In this document: piece after piece, positions 18,339 to 26,805 of the stretch
Layout of the letters: each line of letters starts with the position of its first letter
Numbering within the stretch: the stretch's first letter is position 1
Source: Arthrobacter globiformis
Lineage (GTDB): Bacteria; Actinomycetota; Actinomycetes; Actinomycetales; Micrococcaceae
Assembly (NCBI RefSeq): GCF_030818015.1
Contig: NZ_JAUSZX010000001.1
Coordinates: 620,001-684,000, forward strand
DNA length: 64,000 nucleotides
Direction: 5' to 3'
The notes under the pieces: generated by a model
Databases searched by the model: none
Seen by the model: the letters and a program-made list of their open reading frames with translations, nothing else
What the model was told of the DNA's origin: nothing
Program-made: the position numbers and the translations under genes

Positions 18339-19118
18339 ATGAACACCTCCATTCGCCGTACCCTCAAGACCGCAGCAGCCGCCTCCCTCACTGCCGGGCT
18401 CCTCGCCGCCGGTGCCGCCGCAGCGTCCGCGCACGTCACGGTTGATCCCTCCGCAACCTCCGAGGGCGGCTTCACCAAGCTGACGTTCAGCGTTCCGAAC
18501 GAATCCGAGACGGCCAAGACCAACCGGCTGGAGGTCAAGCTCCCCACCGACACCCCGCTGACCTCGGTCTCCGTGAAGCCGATGGACGGCTGGAAGGCGC
18601 AGGTGGTCACCACTACCCTGCCCAAGCCCGTGGACGTTGCCGGCGCAACAGTCACCAAGGCGCCGACCAGCGTGATCTGGACCGCGGACCCTGCCCACCA
18701 GATCGGGCAGAACGAATTCCAGACGTTCACGCTGTCCGTCGGCCGGCTCCCGGCCGCGGGCACCACCCTGATGCTGCCCGCGGCCCAGGACTACACCGAC
18801 GGAACCACAGTCAATTGGGCGGACGCGGCCGAGGCTGAGCACGGGCACGCGTCCGCAACCTCCTCCGCCTCGAGCTCGTCCGCACCGGCCGCCGAGGCGG
18901 AGGAACACCACCCGGCACCTTCGTTCGTCGTCACCGCGGCAGAGACCGCCGAAGGGTCCGCAACGGCGACGCCGGATGCCGCACCGGCTGGTTCGGCAAC
19001 GCAGGCCGGCGCTTCCAACGGCAGCCAGGCCGCCGGCTGGATCGGGCTGGTGGCGGGTCTCCTTGGCCTTGCCGCGGGCGCCACGGCCCTTGCCCGCACG
19101 CGGGCGGTCAGGAAGTAG
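18339..19118 (+). CDS. YcnI-family (DUF1775) copper-binding membrane-anchored protein, copy 2
   Basis: 259 residues. Cleavage after AAASA would leave HVTVDPSATSEGGF at the mature N-terminus, with the YcnI His first. The DUF1775 core (SVPNESETAKTN, PMDGWKAQV, IWTADPAHQIGQNEFQ) parallels copy 1 almost position by position. The linker contains EAEHGHAS and EEHHPAP. The C-terminal anchor is WIGLVAGLLGLAAGATALA with RTRAVRK. It lies 146 bp after its partner membrane gene and before a strong terminator. The two copies have diverged, so a recent duplication is unlikely. Confidence 0.88.
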   Translation: MNTSIRRTLKTAAAASLTAGLLAAGAAAASAHVTVDPSATSEGGFTKLTFSVPNESETAKTNRLEVKLPTDTPLTSVSVKPMDGWKAQVVTTTLPKPVDVAGATVTKAPTSVIWTADPAHQIGQNEFQTFTLSVGRLPAAGTTLMLPAAQDYTDGTTVNWADAAEAEHGHASATSSASSSSAPAAEAEEHHPAPSFVVTAAETAEGSATATPDAAPAGSATQAGASNGSQAAGWIGLVAGLLGLAAGATALARTRAVRK

Positions 19119-19143
19119 CCCAAGAGCGGCACCCAACAACAGC

Positions 19144-19195
19144 GGCCCGCACCGTCACTCTGGAACTGCCAGGGGGACGGTGCGGACCATTTTTT
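19144..19195 (+). terminator. Rho-independent terminator after ycnI copy 2
   Basis: CCGCACCGTC (19147-19156) pairs with GACGGTGCGG (19176-19185). Extra outer G-C pairs extend the stem, and a T6 run follows at 19190-19195. It lies 26 bp past the ycnI stop. Confidence 0.85.
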
Positions 19196-19237
19196 GCTGA
19201 ACGGCGAACAGATCTTCAGGGGCAGCAGAAGGCTGAA

Positions 19238-19322
19238 GGCTGACAGCTGGTCAGGGCTGACAGCTGGTCAGGGCTGACAGCTGGTCAGGGCTGACAGCTG
19301 CTCAGGGCTGACAGCTGCTCAG
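19238..19322. repeat. Five-copy 17-bp tandem repeat running into the radA stop codon
   Basis: The unit GGCTGACAGCTGGTCAG occurs five times without gaps (19238, 19255, 19272, 19289, 19306). The last two copies have GCTC instead of GGTC. Each unit is a quasi-palindrome (CTGAC-AGCTG-GTCAG). The fifth copy contains the radA stop codon, so the array forms the immediate 3' untranslated region of radA. Confidence 0.95.
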
Positions 19323-20698
19323 GGCTTTGTGATGAGCAGTTCCAGGACCTCGGTCAGGTGGCCCACTTCCTTCACGGAAAAGCCTGCCGGGACCGGGCCG
19401 GGGCCGGTGGGGCTGGAGGGAACGACGGCGTGCGTGAAGCCTAGCCGGTGGGCCTCATGGATGCGCTGGTTGATTCCCGGGACGGGGCGCACCTCGCCGG
19501 CGAGGCCCACTTCGCCGAAGGCGATCAGGCGCTGGGGCAGGGGTTTCTTGTGCTTCGCGGACGCCACTGCCAGCGCCACCGCGAGGTCGGTGGCCGGCTC
19601 GCTGAGCTTCACGCCGCCCACCGTGGCCACGTAGGAATCGTCCTTCTGCAGTTGGCACCCGGCACGCTGCTGCAACACGGCCAGGAGCATGGCGACCCTG
19701 GAACTGTCCAGGCCGCTGGTTGCCCGGCGGGGCTGCGAGTTCTGGGTGTCGGCGAGCAGGGACTGCACCTCGGCCAGCAGCGGCCTGCGGCCCTCCATGG
19801 TGACGGTGATGCAGGTGCCGGACACCGGCTCCTTGGTGCGGGTGACGAACAGCCCGCTGGGATCCGCGAGGCCAAGGATGCCGTCCTCGGTGAGGTCGAA
19901 GCAGCCCACGTCGTCGGTGGGCCCGTAACGGTTCTTGACTGCCCGCAGCAGGCGGAGACGGGAGTGGCGCTCGCCCTCGAACTGGCATACGACGTCCACC
20001 AGGTGCTCCAACAGGCGGGGACCTGCGATGGAGCCGTCCTTGGTCACGTGCCCCACCAGCAGCGTGGTCATGTTCCTGCGCTTGGCCGCCGAAATGATCG
20101 AGGCAGCCACCTCGCGGACCTGCGAGACGCCGCCGGAACTGCCCTCCACGTCCGCGCTGCTGAGCGTCTGCACGGAGTCGACAACCAGCAGCTTCGGCTC
20201 CACCTTCTCCACCTGGCCCAGCGCCTGACCAAGGTCGGTCTCGGCGGACAGGTACAGGGTGTCCGCGATCGCGCTGATCCGCTCCGCCCGCAGCTTCACC
20301 TGGGCCGCCGATTCCTCGCCGGTCACGTACAGGACGCTCTGCCCGGTCCGGGCGAACTTGGCGGCGACGTCCAGCAGCAGCGTGGACTTTCCAACGCCCG
20401 GCTCGCCTGCGAGCAGGATGACGGCACCGGGCACAACGCCGCCGCCGAGCACGCGGTCCAGTTCATCCACGCCAGTGGGCAGGTAAGCAGCGGTCGTGGC
20501 GTCAACCTCGGCAATGGGGCGGGCTGGCTCCAGAACTGTAGTGGCCGCCGTCGTACGTGCCACCGCGGTGCCGGTTTCCTCAACGGTGCCCCACGCCTGG
20601 CACTCACCGCACCGGCCCACCCACTTGACGGTGGTCCAGCCACATTCCGCGCACTTATAGCCCGGCGCCTTGGAAACCCGGGAAGTCTTTGTAGCCAT
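19319..20698 (-). CDS. radA: DNA repair protein RadA
   Basis: 459 residues. An N-terminal four-Cys zinc finger (CAECGWTTVKWVGRCGEC, about 16-33) leads to a RecA-like ATPase with Walker A AGEPGVGKSTLL (about 97-108). The RadA-specific KNRYGPTDDVG motif follows, then a C-terminal Lon-type domain (GGVKLSEPATDLAVALAVASA...GEVGLAGEVRPV). RadA drives branch migration in recombinational repair. A FUSC transporter lies upstream on the same strand, 72 bp away. The tandem array covers its 3' end. Confidence 0.97.
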   Translation of the reverse strand: MATKTSRVSKAPGYKCAECGWTTVKWVGRCGECQAWGTVEETGTAVARTTAATTVLEPARPIAEVDATTAAYLPTGVDELDRVLGGGVVPGAVILLAGEPGVGKSTLLLDVAAKFARTGQSVLYVTGEESAAQVKLRAERISAIADTLYLSAETDLGQALGQVEKVEPKLLVVDSVQTLSSADVEGSSGGVSQVREVAASIISAAKRRNMTTLLVGHVTKDGSIAGPRLLEHLVDVVCQFEGERHSRLRLLRAVKNRYGPTDDVGCFDLTEDGILGLADPSGLFVTRTKEPVSGTCITVTMEGRRPLLAEVQSLLADTQNSQPRRATSGLDSSRVAMLLAVLQQRAGCQLQKDDSYVATVGGVKLSEPATDLAVALAVASAKHKKPLPQRLIAFGEVGLAGEVRPVPGINQRIHEAHRLGFTHAVVPSSPTGPGPVPAGFSVKEVGHLTEVLELLITKP

Positions 20699-20769
20699 TG
20701 CTCCACACTAACCGGCGGCTGTGACATTATTTGGCGGGCGGGTTCCCCCAAGCTCAACCCCCGGAATTC

Positions 20770-21894
20770 CTACAGCGGGGGCAGGAGGTCGCGCGCCTCG
20801 CGGGAGTCGATGCCGGCGGCTTCCAGCAGGTCCACCATGAGCGGCCGGAACAGCATCACCACGGTCTCGCCCTCAAGTTTCTGGACCTTCAGCATCCTGG
20901 GGTGCAGCCGCCCGGCGATATCGCCCAGATCCTGCCGGGCGCTGCGCAGGTGGGCATCGCGGGCGCCCTCCTGCACTTCAGCGAGGCCCAGCGAGAGCTC
21001 ATCCACGGCCGCTGCGGTTTCCTGCAGGACCTCGGCGATGTTCTCAGTGGCTTCGTCGGATAGCGCGGCGTGGTTGATGGAACTGGTGAGCCGGCGTGCG
21101 AAGACGCGGCTGTTCCGCAAGGCAAGGTCGATGTACTCGAGCGACTGCTCCAGCCGGTCCAGTTCGTCCCGGTGCCTGCGGTAGGCGGGCGCCAGCGTGG
21201 CCACCTCGCCGGATGCCCGCAGCGAGTGCCGCATGGCGTCCACCAGCGGCTGGCTGTTCCGGCCCCGGACCAGGGCATGCCAGGCCCGGGTGGAGTCGCT
21301 GTCCATCAGGGCTGCGGCGCATTCCCGCAGCACTTCCGCCAGTTCATGGAGCAGTTTCTGGACGTCCTTGCGCGGTTCCCGGCGGGGATCCTTGGGCGCC
21401 AGGACGGTGACCAGCAGGGCCACCACGCCGCCCACCACGGCGTCGATGCTGCGGGTGAAGGGGCCGCCGGCAGGCGCCGGCAGCAGCACCACCAGCAGCG
21501 ACTGCAGCGCCAGCTGCGTGGTGAAGATGTTGCCGCTGTCCAGGAAGCGGGCCAGCAGTATGGAGATCAAAAGCACGACGGCGGCCTGCCAAATCCCGGC
21601 CCCGAGCCAGTGGACCAACATGTCGCCCACGGCAATGCCGATGGTGCAGCCCAGGCCCACCTCCATCACCCTCCGCATGCGCAGATCGCGGGAGAAACCG
21701 AGGGCAATCAGGGCGGACGTGGCAGCGAACAGCGGTCCGGTATGGCCCAGGACGTACTCGGCAAAGGCATAGGCTGCGACGGCGCCGAGGGTCATCTGGA
21801 TCGCGGGCACCAGCGAATTCCGGCTCCGGACCATCCCTGTCCTGATCCGGCCGCGAAGGAAGCGTCTGCTGGCGGAGAGTCCGGTCTGGGGCAT
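20770..21894 (-). CDS. FUSC / aromatic acid exporter family membrane protein
   Basis: 374 residues. The N-terminal half has about six hydrophobic segments typical of the FUSC module (AIQMTLGAVAAYAFAEYV, LFAATSALIALGF, VMEVGLGCTIGIAVGDML, AAVVLLISILLARFL, SIDAVVGGVVALLVTVLAP). The C-terminal half is a soluble helical, coiled-coil-like domain (ELDRLEQSLEYIDLALRN). Members of this family export aromatic acids or are of unknown substrate. It may be co-transcribed with radA. The aromatic cluster just beyond the terminator is suggestive, but it is a separate transcript. Confidence 0.82.
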   Translation of the reverse strand: MPQTGLSASRRFLRGRIRTGMVRSRNSLVPAIQMTLGAVAAYAFAEYVLGHTGPLFAATSALIALGFSRDLRMRRVMEVGLGCTIGIAVGDMLVHWLGAGIWQAAVVLLISILLARFLDSGNIFTTQLALQSLLVVLLPAPAGGPFTRSIDAVVGGVVALLVTVLAPKDPRREPRKDVQKLLHELAEVLRECAAALMDSDSTRAWHALVRGRNSQPLVDAMRHSLRASGEVATLAPAYRRHRDELDRLEQSLEYIDLALRNSRVFARRLTSSINHAALSDEATENIAEVLQETAAAVDELSLGLAEVQEGARDAHLRSARQDLGDIAGRLHPRMLKVQKLEGETVVMLFRPLMVDLLEAAGIDSREARDLLPPL

Positions 21895-21977
21895 GGCTTC
21901 AGTCTATTGCCGGAGCCCCCGCGGACCGGGAACCCGCCGCCCCGATGACAAGCCTCCCGGTGACCAGGCGCCCCCGA

Positions 21978-22037
21978 ATCAAACAGCCCGATGCTCAAAC
22001 AGCCCGATGATCAAACAAGCCGATGATCAAACAAAAA
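21978..22037. repeat. 16-bp tandem repeat, about 3.5 copies
   Basis: ATCAAACAGCCCGATG is repeated at 21978, 21994 (CTC variant) and 22010 (CAAGCC variant). A partial copy at 22026 runs into the terminator stem. It lies between the divergent-oriented 5' side of the FUSC gene and the 3' end of the aldehyde dehydrogenase. Confidence 0.9.
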
Positions 22038-22072
22038 GGGCCGCCGTCTGGGGTTGCGACGGCGGCCCTTTT
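22034..22072 (-). terminator. Terminator at the end of the aromatic catabolism gene block
   Basis: A 15-bp perfect stem, AAAAGGGCCGCCGTC against GACGGCGGCCCTTTT, with a 9-nt loop. The A/T ends make it functional on either strand. It lies 15 bp past the stop of the minus-strand aldehyde dehydrogenase. Confidence 0.93.
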
Positions 22073-22087
22073 GTTCCGGTGGAGCGG

Positions 22088-23497
22088 TTAGCCGTTGATG
22101 ACTTGGGGGACGCCGAGGTGTTTGAGGCCTTCGACGCCGAATTCCAGGCCGTAGCCGGATTGTTTGGCGCCGCCGAAGGGGACGCGGGGATCCACGGCGC
22201 CGTGCTTGTTGATCCAGACGGTGCCGGCTTCGATGCGGGCGGCGACTTCGCGGGCCGCGGCCAGGTTGGGGGACCAGACGGAGGCGCCGAGTCCGACGTC
22301 GAGGGCGTTGGCGTACTCGATGGCCTGGTCGATGGTGCTGTAGCGGATGATGGGCAGGGCGGGGCCGAACTGTTCTTCGGCGACGAGGGGGTTGTCATTG
22401 TCGATGTCGGCGACGAGGGTGGTGGGGTAGAAGTAGCCGGGCTGGTCGGGGTCGGGGTTTCCGCCGAGCAGGATCCGGGCGCCGGAGTCCTTGGCAGCTT
22501 GGACGAGGTTGGCGACGATGTCGTACTGGGCTTTGTTTTGCAGCGGGCCCAGGACGTTGTTCTCGTCGGTGCCGACGCCCATGGGCATGGCGGCGGCGAC
22601 AGTGGTGAGTTCGCTGCAGACGGCGTCGTAGATGTCGTCGTGGACGTAGAGACGCTTTAGGGCCGCGCAGGTCTGGCCGGTGTTGATGAAGGCGCCCCAG
22701 AAGAGGCCCTCGGCGATCGCTTTCGGGTCGGCGTCGGGCAGGACGATGCCTGCGTCGTTGCCGCCCAGTTCCAGGGTGAGGCGTTTGACGGTGTCCGCGG
22801 AGGATTTGATGATGGACCGGCCGGCGGCGGTGGAGCCGGTGAACATGATCTTTCCGATCGCGGGGTGCTCGGCCAACCGGGCGCCGACCTCGCGGTCGCC
22901 GGAGACGACGGTCAGAAGGCCTTCTGGGAGTTCCTCGTTGAGGACCTTGATCAGGGCCAGGACGGAGAGCGGGGTCATTTTGGAGGGTTTGACCACGACG
23001 GCGTTGCCCATACGGAGGGCGGGGGCGATCTGCCAGATGGTGATCATCATGGGCCAGTTCCAGGGGCCGATGGCGCCGACGACGCCGATGGGCTTGTAGT
23101 GCAGTTCGGCGTAGGTTTCGCCGTCGTCCACGACCACTTCGGGTGTGAGTTCGGTGGTCGCGGTGGCGCGGAGCCAGGCGGCGCAGGCGCCGACTTCGAA
23201 GCGGGCGTTGGGGCCGTTGAGGGGTTTGCCCTGCTCGCGGGAGAGCAGCTGGGCGAGTTCCTCCGCGGAGCGTTCGACGGCGTCGGCGGCCTTGAGCAAT
23301 GCGGCGGACCGGGCGTCGTGGCCCAGCGCAGCCCACGCGGGCTGGGCGGCCTGGGCAGCGGCTACCGCGCGCTCCAGGTCTTCAACGGTGTGGACCGGCG
23401 CCTCGCCGACGACACCGCCGGTGGCGGGATCGAAGATGGTCCGGGTCTCGCCGGAGCCGGGGGTGATGGACGCGAGGAGGGCATCGTAGGTTTCCAA
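22088..23497 (-). CDS. NAD(P)-dependent aldehyde dehydrogenase
   Basis: 469 residues from TTG 23497, which has GGAG at a good distance; GTG 23509 in the same frame is an alternative. The frame stays open much further upstream without homology. ALDH signatures are GPWNWPMMITIWQIAPALRM, the catalytic Glu in LELGGNDAG, and the catalytic Cys in NTGQTCAALKR. The substrate is unknown. As the last gene of the aromatic block it could oxidise phenylacetaldehyde or 4-hydroxyphenylacetaldehyde from the amine oxidase encoded 20 kb away, but that is inference. Confidence 0.88.
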   Translation of the reverse strand: METYDALLASITPGSGETRTIFDPATGGVVGEAPVHTVEDLERAVAAAQAAQPAWAALGHDARSAALLKAADAVERSAEELAQLLSREQGKPLNGPNARFEVGACAAWLRATATTELTPEVVVDDGETYAELHYKPIGVVGAIGPWNWPMMITIWQIAPALRMGNAVVVKPSKMTPLSVLALIKVLNEELPEGLLTVVSGDREVGARLAEHPAIGKIMFTGSTAAGRSIIKSSADTVKRLTLELGGNDAGIVLPDADPKAIAEGLFWGAFINTGQTCAALKRLYVHDDIYDAVCSELTTVAAAMPMGVGTDENNVLGPLQNKAQYDIVANLVQAAKDSGARILLGGNPDPDQPGYFYPTTLVADIDNDNPLVAEEQFGPALPIIRYSTIDQAIEYANALDVGLGASVWSPNLAAAREVAARIEAGTVWINKHGAVDPRVPFGGAKQSGYGLEFGVEGLKHLGVPQVING

Positions 23498-23735
23498 GAG
23501 GTACTCCACTTCGAGTAGGAAAGTGCGCTCAGCCGGGCGGCGAGGCGGGCATACCCAAGTGTTGTCCGCCCGGGGGGCCGCTGGCTTGTCTTTGGGTGCA
23601 GAACCCTTGACTTGGGGCGAACTGACTGGCTGAACTTCCCGCGCGAGCTGACGACGGCGGGCAAAGCCAGCTGGCCGGGGCGAACCAAAGTGGTCCGCTC
23701 CGGCCAGCCGTGCGCGTTGGTGTGCAGGCTCAGGG

Positions 23736-25139
23736 TTACACGCCGGCGGCCGTCTTTGCAGCGTCAGCCGAATCCGCCCGGCGCCGGTCGAAGACGGTGG
23801 CACCGACCTCCTGCTCGGCCTGGTTGTGGATGCCCAGGTCGATCCCCTTGCGTTCCCGGATCACCAGGACAGCGGCCGTTGAAACAAGAGCCACAATGAG
23901 CAGGTAGACGGACACGGAGGCTGTTGTTCCGGTGGCCTGTACCAGGGCGGTGGCGATCATGGGAGCGAACGCGCCGCCGATGATGGCGCCGAGCGCGTAG
24001 GAGATCGCGACGCCGGAGAACCTGATGGAGGCGGGGAAGAGTTCGCTGTAGAGGGCTGCCTGCGGGCCGTAGGTCAGGCCGAGTCCAACGGTGAACAGTG
24101 CAAGGCCAAGGAACAGCGCCCAGATGTTTCCGGTGTTCACGAGCCAGAACAGCGGGAACACCGTGACGATGAGGCAGCCGTAGCCAATCAGGTAGGTCTT
24201 CTTGCGGCCAATGCCGTCCGCGAGGTAGCCGGAGATCAGCGTGAAGATGAACCACAGGGCGGCGGAGCCGGTCACTGCGAGGAGCACTTGCGTGCGGTCC
24301 ATGGCCAGTCCGGAGGGATTGGCGGCATAGCTGAGGATGTAGCCGCCGGTGGTCATGTAGCCCGCCGCGTTGTTGCCCGCGAAGACCAGGGCCGCGATGA
24401 TGACAAGCAGCCAGTGCTTCCTGAACAGTTCGACAACCGGGACGCGGGTCTGCTGCTTCTTTTGGGCGATCTCCTCGAAAACCGGGCTTTCCTCCACGCT
24501 GCGCCGGACCATGAAGCCGACGACGATCAGGACGAAGCTGAGCAGGAACGGAATACGCCAGCCCCACTGCACAAAGGCTGCACCGGGGGAGACCACCCCG
24601 GACATCAGGGCCAGGACGCCGGAGGCCAGCAGCATACCGAGCGGAACGCCGAGCTGGGGGAAGGCACCGAACAGGCCGCGTCTGCCGCGGGGCGCATGTT
24701 CGACCGCCATGAGGACGGCACCGCCCCATTCGCCGCCGGCCGAAATGCCCTGCAGGATGCGCAGGAGCAGCAGCAAGACGGGCGCCACAACACCGGCCGT
24801 CTCGAAGGTCGGCAGCACGCCGATGAGGGTGGTGGCCGCCCCCATCATGATCAGCGTGATGACGAGCATGGCGCGGCGGCCGAGGCGGTCCCCGAAGTGT
24901 CCGGCGAGGAAGGCGCCCAGCGGACGGAACAGGAAGCTGAGTCCCACCGAGGCGAAGGAAATCAGGATGCCGAAATTCTCGCCGGCGGGTTCGAAGAACA
25001 GCTTCGCGAACACCAGGCCGGCAGCATTGGCGTAGATGAAGAAGTCGTACCACTCGATGGTGGTTCCGATGATGGTGGCGAACGCTACCCGGCGGTTATT
25101 CGCTGCCGAGCCTCGCTGCCCATGCTGGACAGTACTCAA
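23736..25139 (-). CDS. MFS transporter, metabolite:H+ symporter (MHS) family
   Basis: 467 residues from TTG 25139, preceded by AAGGAA; GTG 25163 is an alternative. The MHS-family N-terminus is ATIIGTTIEWYDFFIYANAAGLVFAKLFF. The MFS signature loop is GHFGDRLGRRAMLV between TM2 and TM3, and a second is DGIGRKKTYLIGYG. About 12 membrane segments are visible. Relatives import organic acids such as aromatic acids, shikimate and citrate with protons. Its position between two aldehyde dehydrogenases in the 4-hydroxyphenylacetate block suggests uptake of an arylacetate. Confidence 0.9.
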   Translation of the reverse strand: MSTVQHGQRGSAANNRRVAFATIIGTTIEWYDFFIYANAAGLVFAKLFFEPAGENFGILISFASVGLSFLFRPLGAFLAGHFGDRLGRRAMLVITLIMMGAATTLIGVLPTFETAGVVAPVLLLLLRILQGISAGGEWGGAVLMAVEHAPRGRRGLFGAFPQLGVPLGMLLASGVLALMSGVVSPGAAFVQWGWRIPFLLSFVLIVVGFMVRRSVEESPVFEEIAQKKQQTRVPVVELFRKHWLLVIIAALVFAGNNAAGYMTTGGYILSYAANPSGLAMDRTQVLLAVTGSAALWFIFTLISGYLADGIGRKKTYLIGYGCLIVTVFPLFWLVNTGNIWALFLGLALFTVGLGLTYGPQAALYSELFPASIRFSGVAISYALGAIIGGAFAPMIATALVQATGTTASVSVYLLIVALVSTAAVLVIRERKGIDLGIHNQAEQEVGATVFDRRRADSADAAKTAAGV

Positions 25140-25151
25140 TGGTTTTCCTTG

Positions 25152-25191
25152 CTGTGTGGACACGTCGTTGTGTGGATACGTCGTTGTGTCA
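25152..25191. repeat. 16-bp tandem repeat, about 2.5 copies, starting at the SSADH stop codon
   Basis: TTGTGTGGATACGTCG at 25168 is preceded by CTGTGTGGACACGTCG at 25152 and followed by a partial TTGTGTCA. The array fills the gap between the dehydrogenase stop and the transporter start and covers the stop codon. Confidence 0.85.
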
Positions 25192-26703
25192 GTTCGCGTA
25201 AGGGTCGGCGATGCCGATGTATTGGGTGGTGGTGTATTCGGCGATGCCTTCGGAGCCGCCTTCGCGGCCGAGTCCGGACTGCTTGACTCCGCCGAAGGGT
25301 GCTGCGGCGTTGGAAATGACGCCGGCGTTGAAGCCGACCATGCCGAATTCGATCTGTTCGGCCACGCGGAGGAGGCGGTTGAAGTCGCGGCTGTAGAGGT
25401 AGGAGGCGAGGCCGTATTCGCTGGCGTTGGCCAGCCTGATGGCGTCTTCCTCGGTAGCGAAGGTGGTGACGGGGGCGACGGGGCCGAAGATTTCCTGGCG
25501 GAGGACGTCGGCGTCGTTCGGCACGTTGCCCAGCACGGTGGGCTGGTAGAAGTATCCGGGGCCGTCCACGGGTGCGCCGCCGGTGATGGCGGTGGCTCCG
25601 GCGTCGACGGCGGCACTAACGAGGGCGTGCACGTCGTCGCGGGCGCCGCCGTCAATCAGGGGACCGACCTGGGTGGAGGGGTCTGTGCCGCGGCCGGTGG
25701 CCAGGGAGCCCATGGCGGCGGCGAACTTGGCGGTGAACTCCTGTGCCACTGACTCATGGACGAGGAAGCGGTTGGCGGCGGTGCAGGCCTCGCCCATGTT
25801 TCGCATTTTGGCGGCCATGGCCCCTTCGACGGCCTTGTCCAGGTCGGCGTCCTCGAACACGATGAAGGGGGCGTTCCCGCCGAGTTCCATGGAGGTGCGC
25901 AGGACGTTGCCGGCGGCGTTGGCCATCAGCTTCTTGCCGACGGGGGTGGAGCCGGTGAAGGAGACCTTGCGCAGGCGCGGGTCAGCGAGCAGTGGGCCGG
26001 AGATGCCGGAGGCGCTGGCGGAGGGGACGACGTTGAGGACTCCGGCGGGCAGGCCGGCGTCGAGCATGGTCTGCGCGAACAACTGTGCCGTCAAGGGCGT
26101 TAGTTTGGCGGGTTTGAGGACCGTGGTGCAGCCGGCGGCGATGGCGGGAGCGACCTTGCGGGTGGCCATGGCGAGCGGGAAGTTCCAGGGGGTGATGAGC
26201 AGGCAGGGTCCGACGGGTTTGTGCTGGACGAGGATCTTGTTTTTGCCCTCTGGGGTGGTGAGGTAGCGGCCGTAGTCGCGGACGGTTTCCTCGGAGAACC
26301 AGCGCAGGAACTCGGCGCCATAGGTGACTTCGCCGCGGGCTTCGGCCAGGGGTTTGCCCATTTCCAGGGTCATCAGCAGGGCGAAGTCTTCGGCGCGTTC
26401 GGTGACCAGGTCGAAGGCGCGGCGCAGGATCTCGGCCCGCACCCTGGGGGCGGTGCGTGCCCAGGAAGCCTGGACCGCATCGGCCGCGTCGAGCGCGGCG
26501 AGGGCGTCCTCGCTGGTGGCCGAAGCCACTGTGGCAAGTACCTCCCCGGTGGCGGGATCGTGCACGTCGAACGTCCCGCCGTCGGACGCCTCCCGCCATT
26601 GGCCGTTGATGAGCAGGCCGGTGGGCACGGACGCGAGAAGCGCTGCCTCACGTTCGGGAGTGACGGAGGCCGGCGAGACGGCAGGGGAGAGCGAAATGGT
26701 CAT
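25189..26703 (-). CDS. gabD: Aldehyde dehydrogenase, succinate-semialdehyde dehydrogenase type
   Basis: 504 residues, ATG start. The catalytic Glu lies in MELGGNAPFIVFEDADLDKA and the Cys in MGEACTAANRFLVHESVA. The LITPWNFPLAMATRKVAPAIAAGCT and QSGLGREGGSEGIAEYTTTQYIGI segments are those of the GabD/SSADH subfamily. HpaI, encoded immediately upstream on the same strand, releases succinic semialdehyde. Conversion to succinate is the expected last step of the pathway, so context and family agree. It is separated from hpaI by a long hairpin. Confidence 0.88.
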   Translation of the reverse strand: MTISLSPAVSPASVTPEREAALLASVPTGLLINGQWREASDGGTFDVHDPATGEVLATVASATSEDALAALDAADAVQASWARTAPRVRAEILRRAFDLVTERAEDFALLMTLEMGKPLAEARGEVTYGAEFLRWFSEETVRDYGRYLTTPEGKNKILVQHKPVGPCLLITPWNFPLAMATRKVAPAIAAGCTTVLKPAKLTPLTAQLFAQTMLDAGLPAGVLNVVPSASASGISGPLLADPRLRKVSFTGSTPVGKKLMANAAGNVLRTSMELGGNAPFIVFEDADLDKAVEGAMAAKMRNMGEACTAANRFLVHESVAQEFTAKFAAAMGSLATGRGTDPSTQVGPLIDGGARDDVHALVSAAVDAGATAITGGAPVDGPGYFYQPTVLGNVPNDADVLRQEIFGPVAPVTTFATEEDAIRLANASEYGLASYLYSRDFNRLLRVAEQIEFGMVGFNAGVISNAAAPFGGVKQSGLGREGGSEGIAEYTTTQYIGIADPYAN

Positions 26704-26738
26704 GCGGGAGTCTCCTTGGGAGCGCGAAGGGTTGAGGG

Positions 26739-26804
26739 CCCAACAGACTCGCAGTTGTTGTCGTTTTCACGCGTCATAACGACAACAGGTGCGAGTCAGT
26801 TGGG
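26739..26804 (-). other. Long near-perfect hairpin directly after the hpaI stop
   Basis: The arms 26739-26765 and 26778-26804 match at 24 of 27 positions. They flank a 12-nt loop (TTCACGCGTCAT). The hairpin begins one base after the hpaI stop and ends about 35 bp before the SSADH start. No T run follows on the minus strand, so it is not a classical terminator. It may protect the upstream mRNA, attenuate, or bind a regulator. Confidence 0.85.
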
Positions 26805-26805
26805 G

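Noticed and set aside
19238..19322. CRISPR array
   Set aside because: The 17-bp units are contiguous without spacers and there are no cas genes.
26739..26804. Ordinary Rho-independent terminator of the hpa operon
   Set aside because: The arms are much longer than usual and no T tract follows on the minus strand, so it was listed as a hairpin of unknown role.
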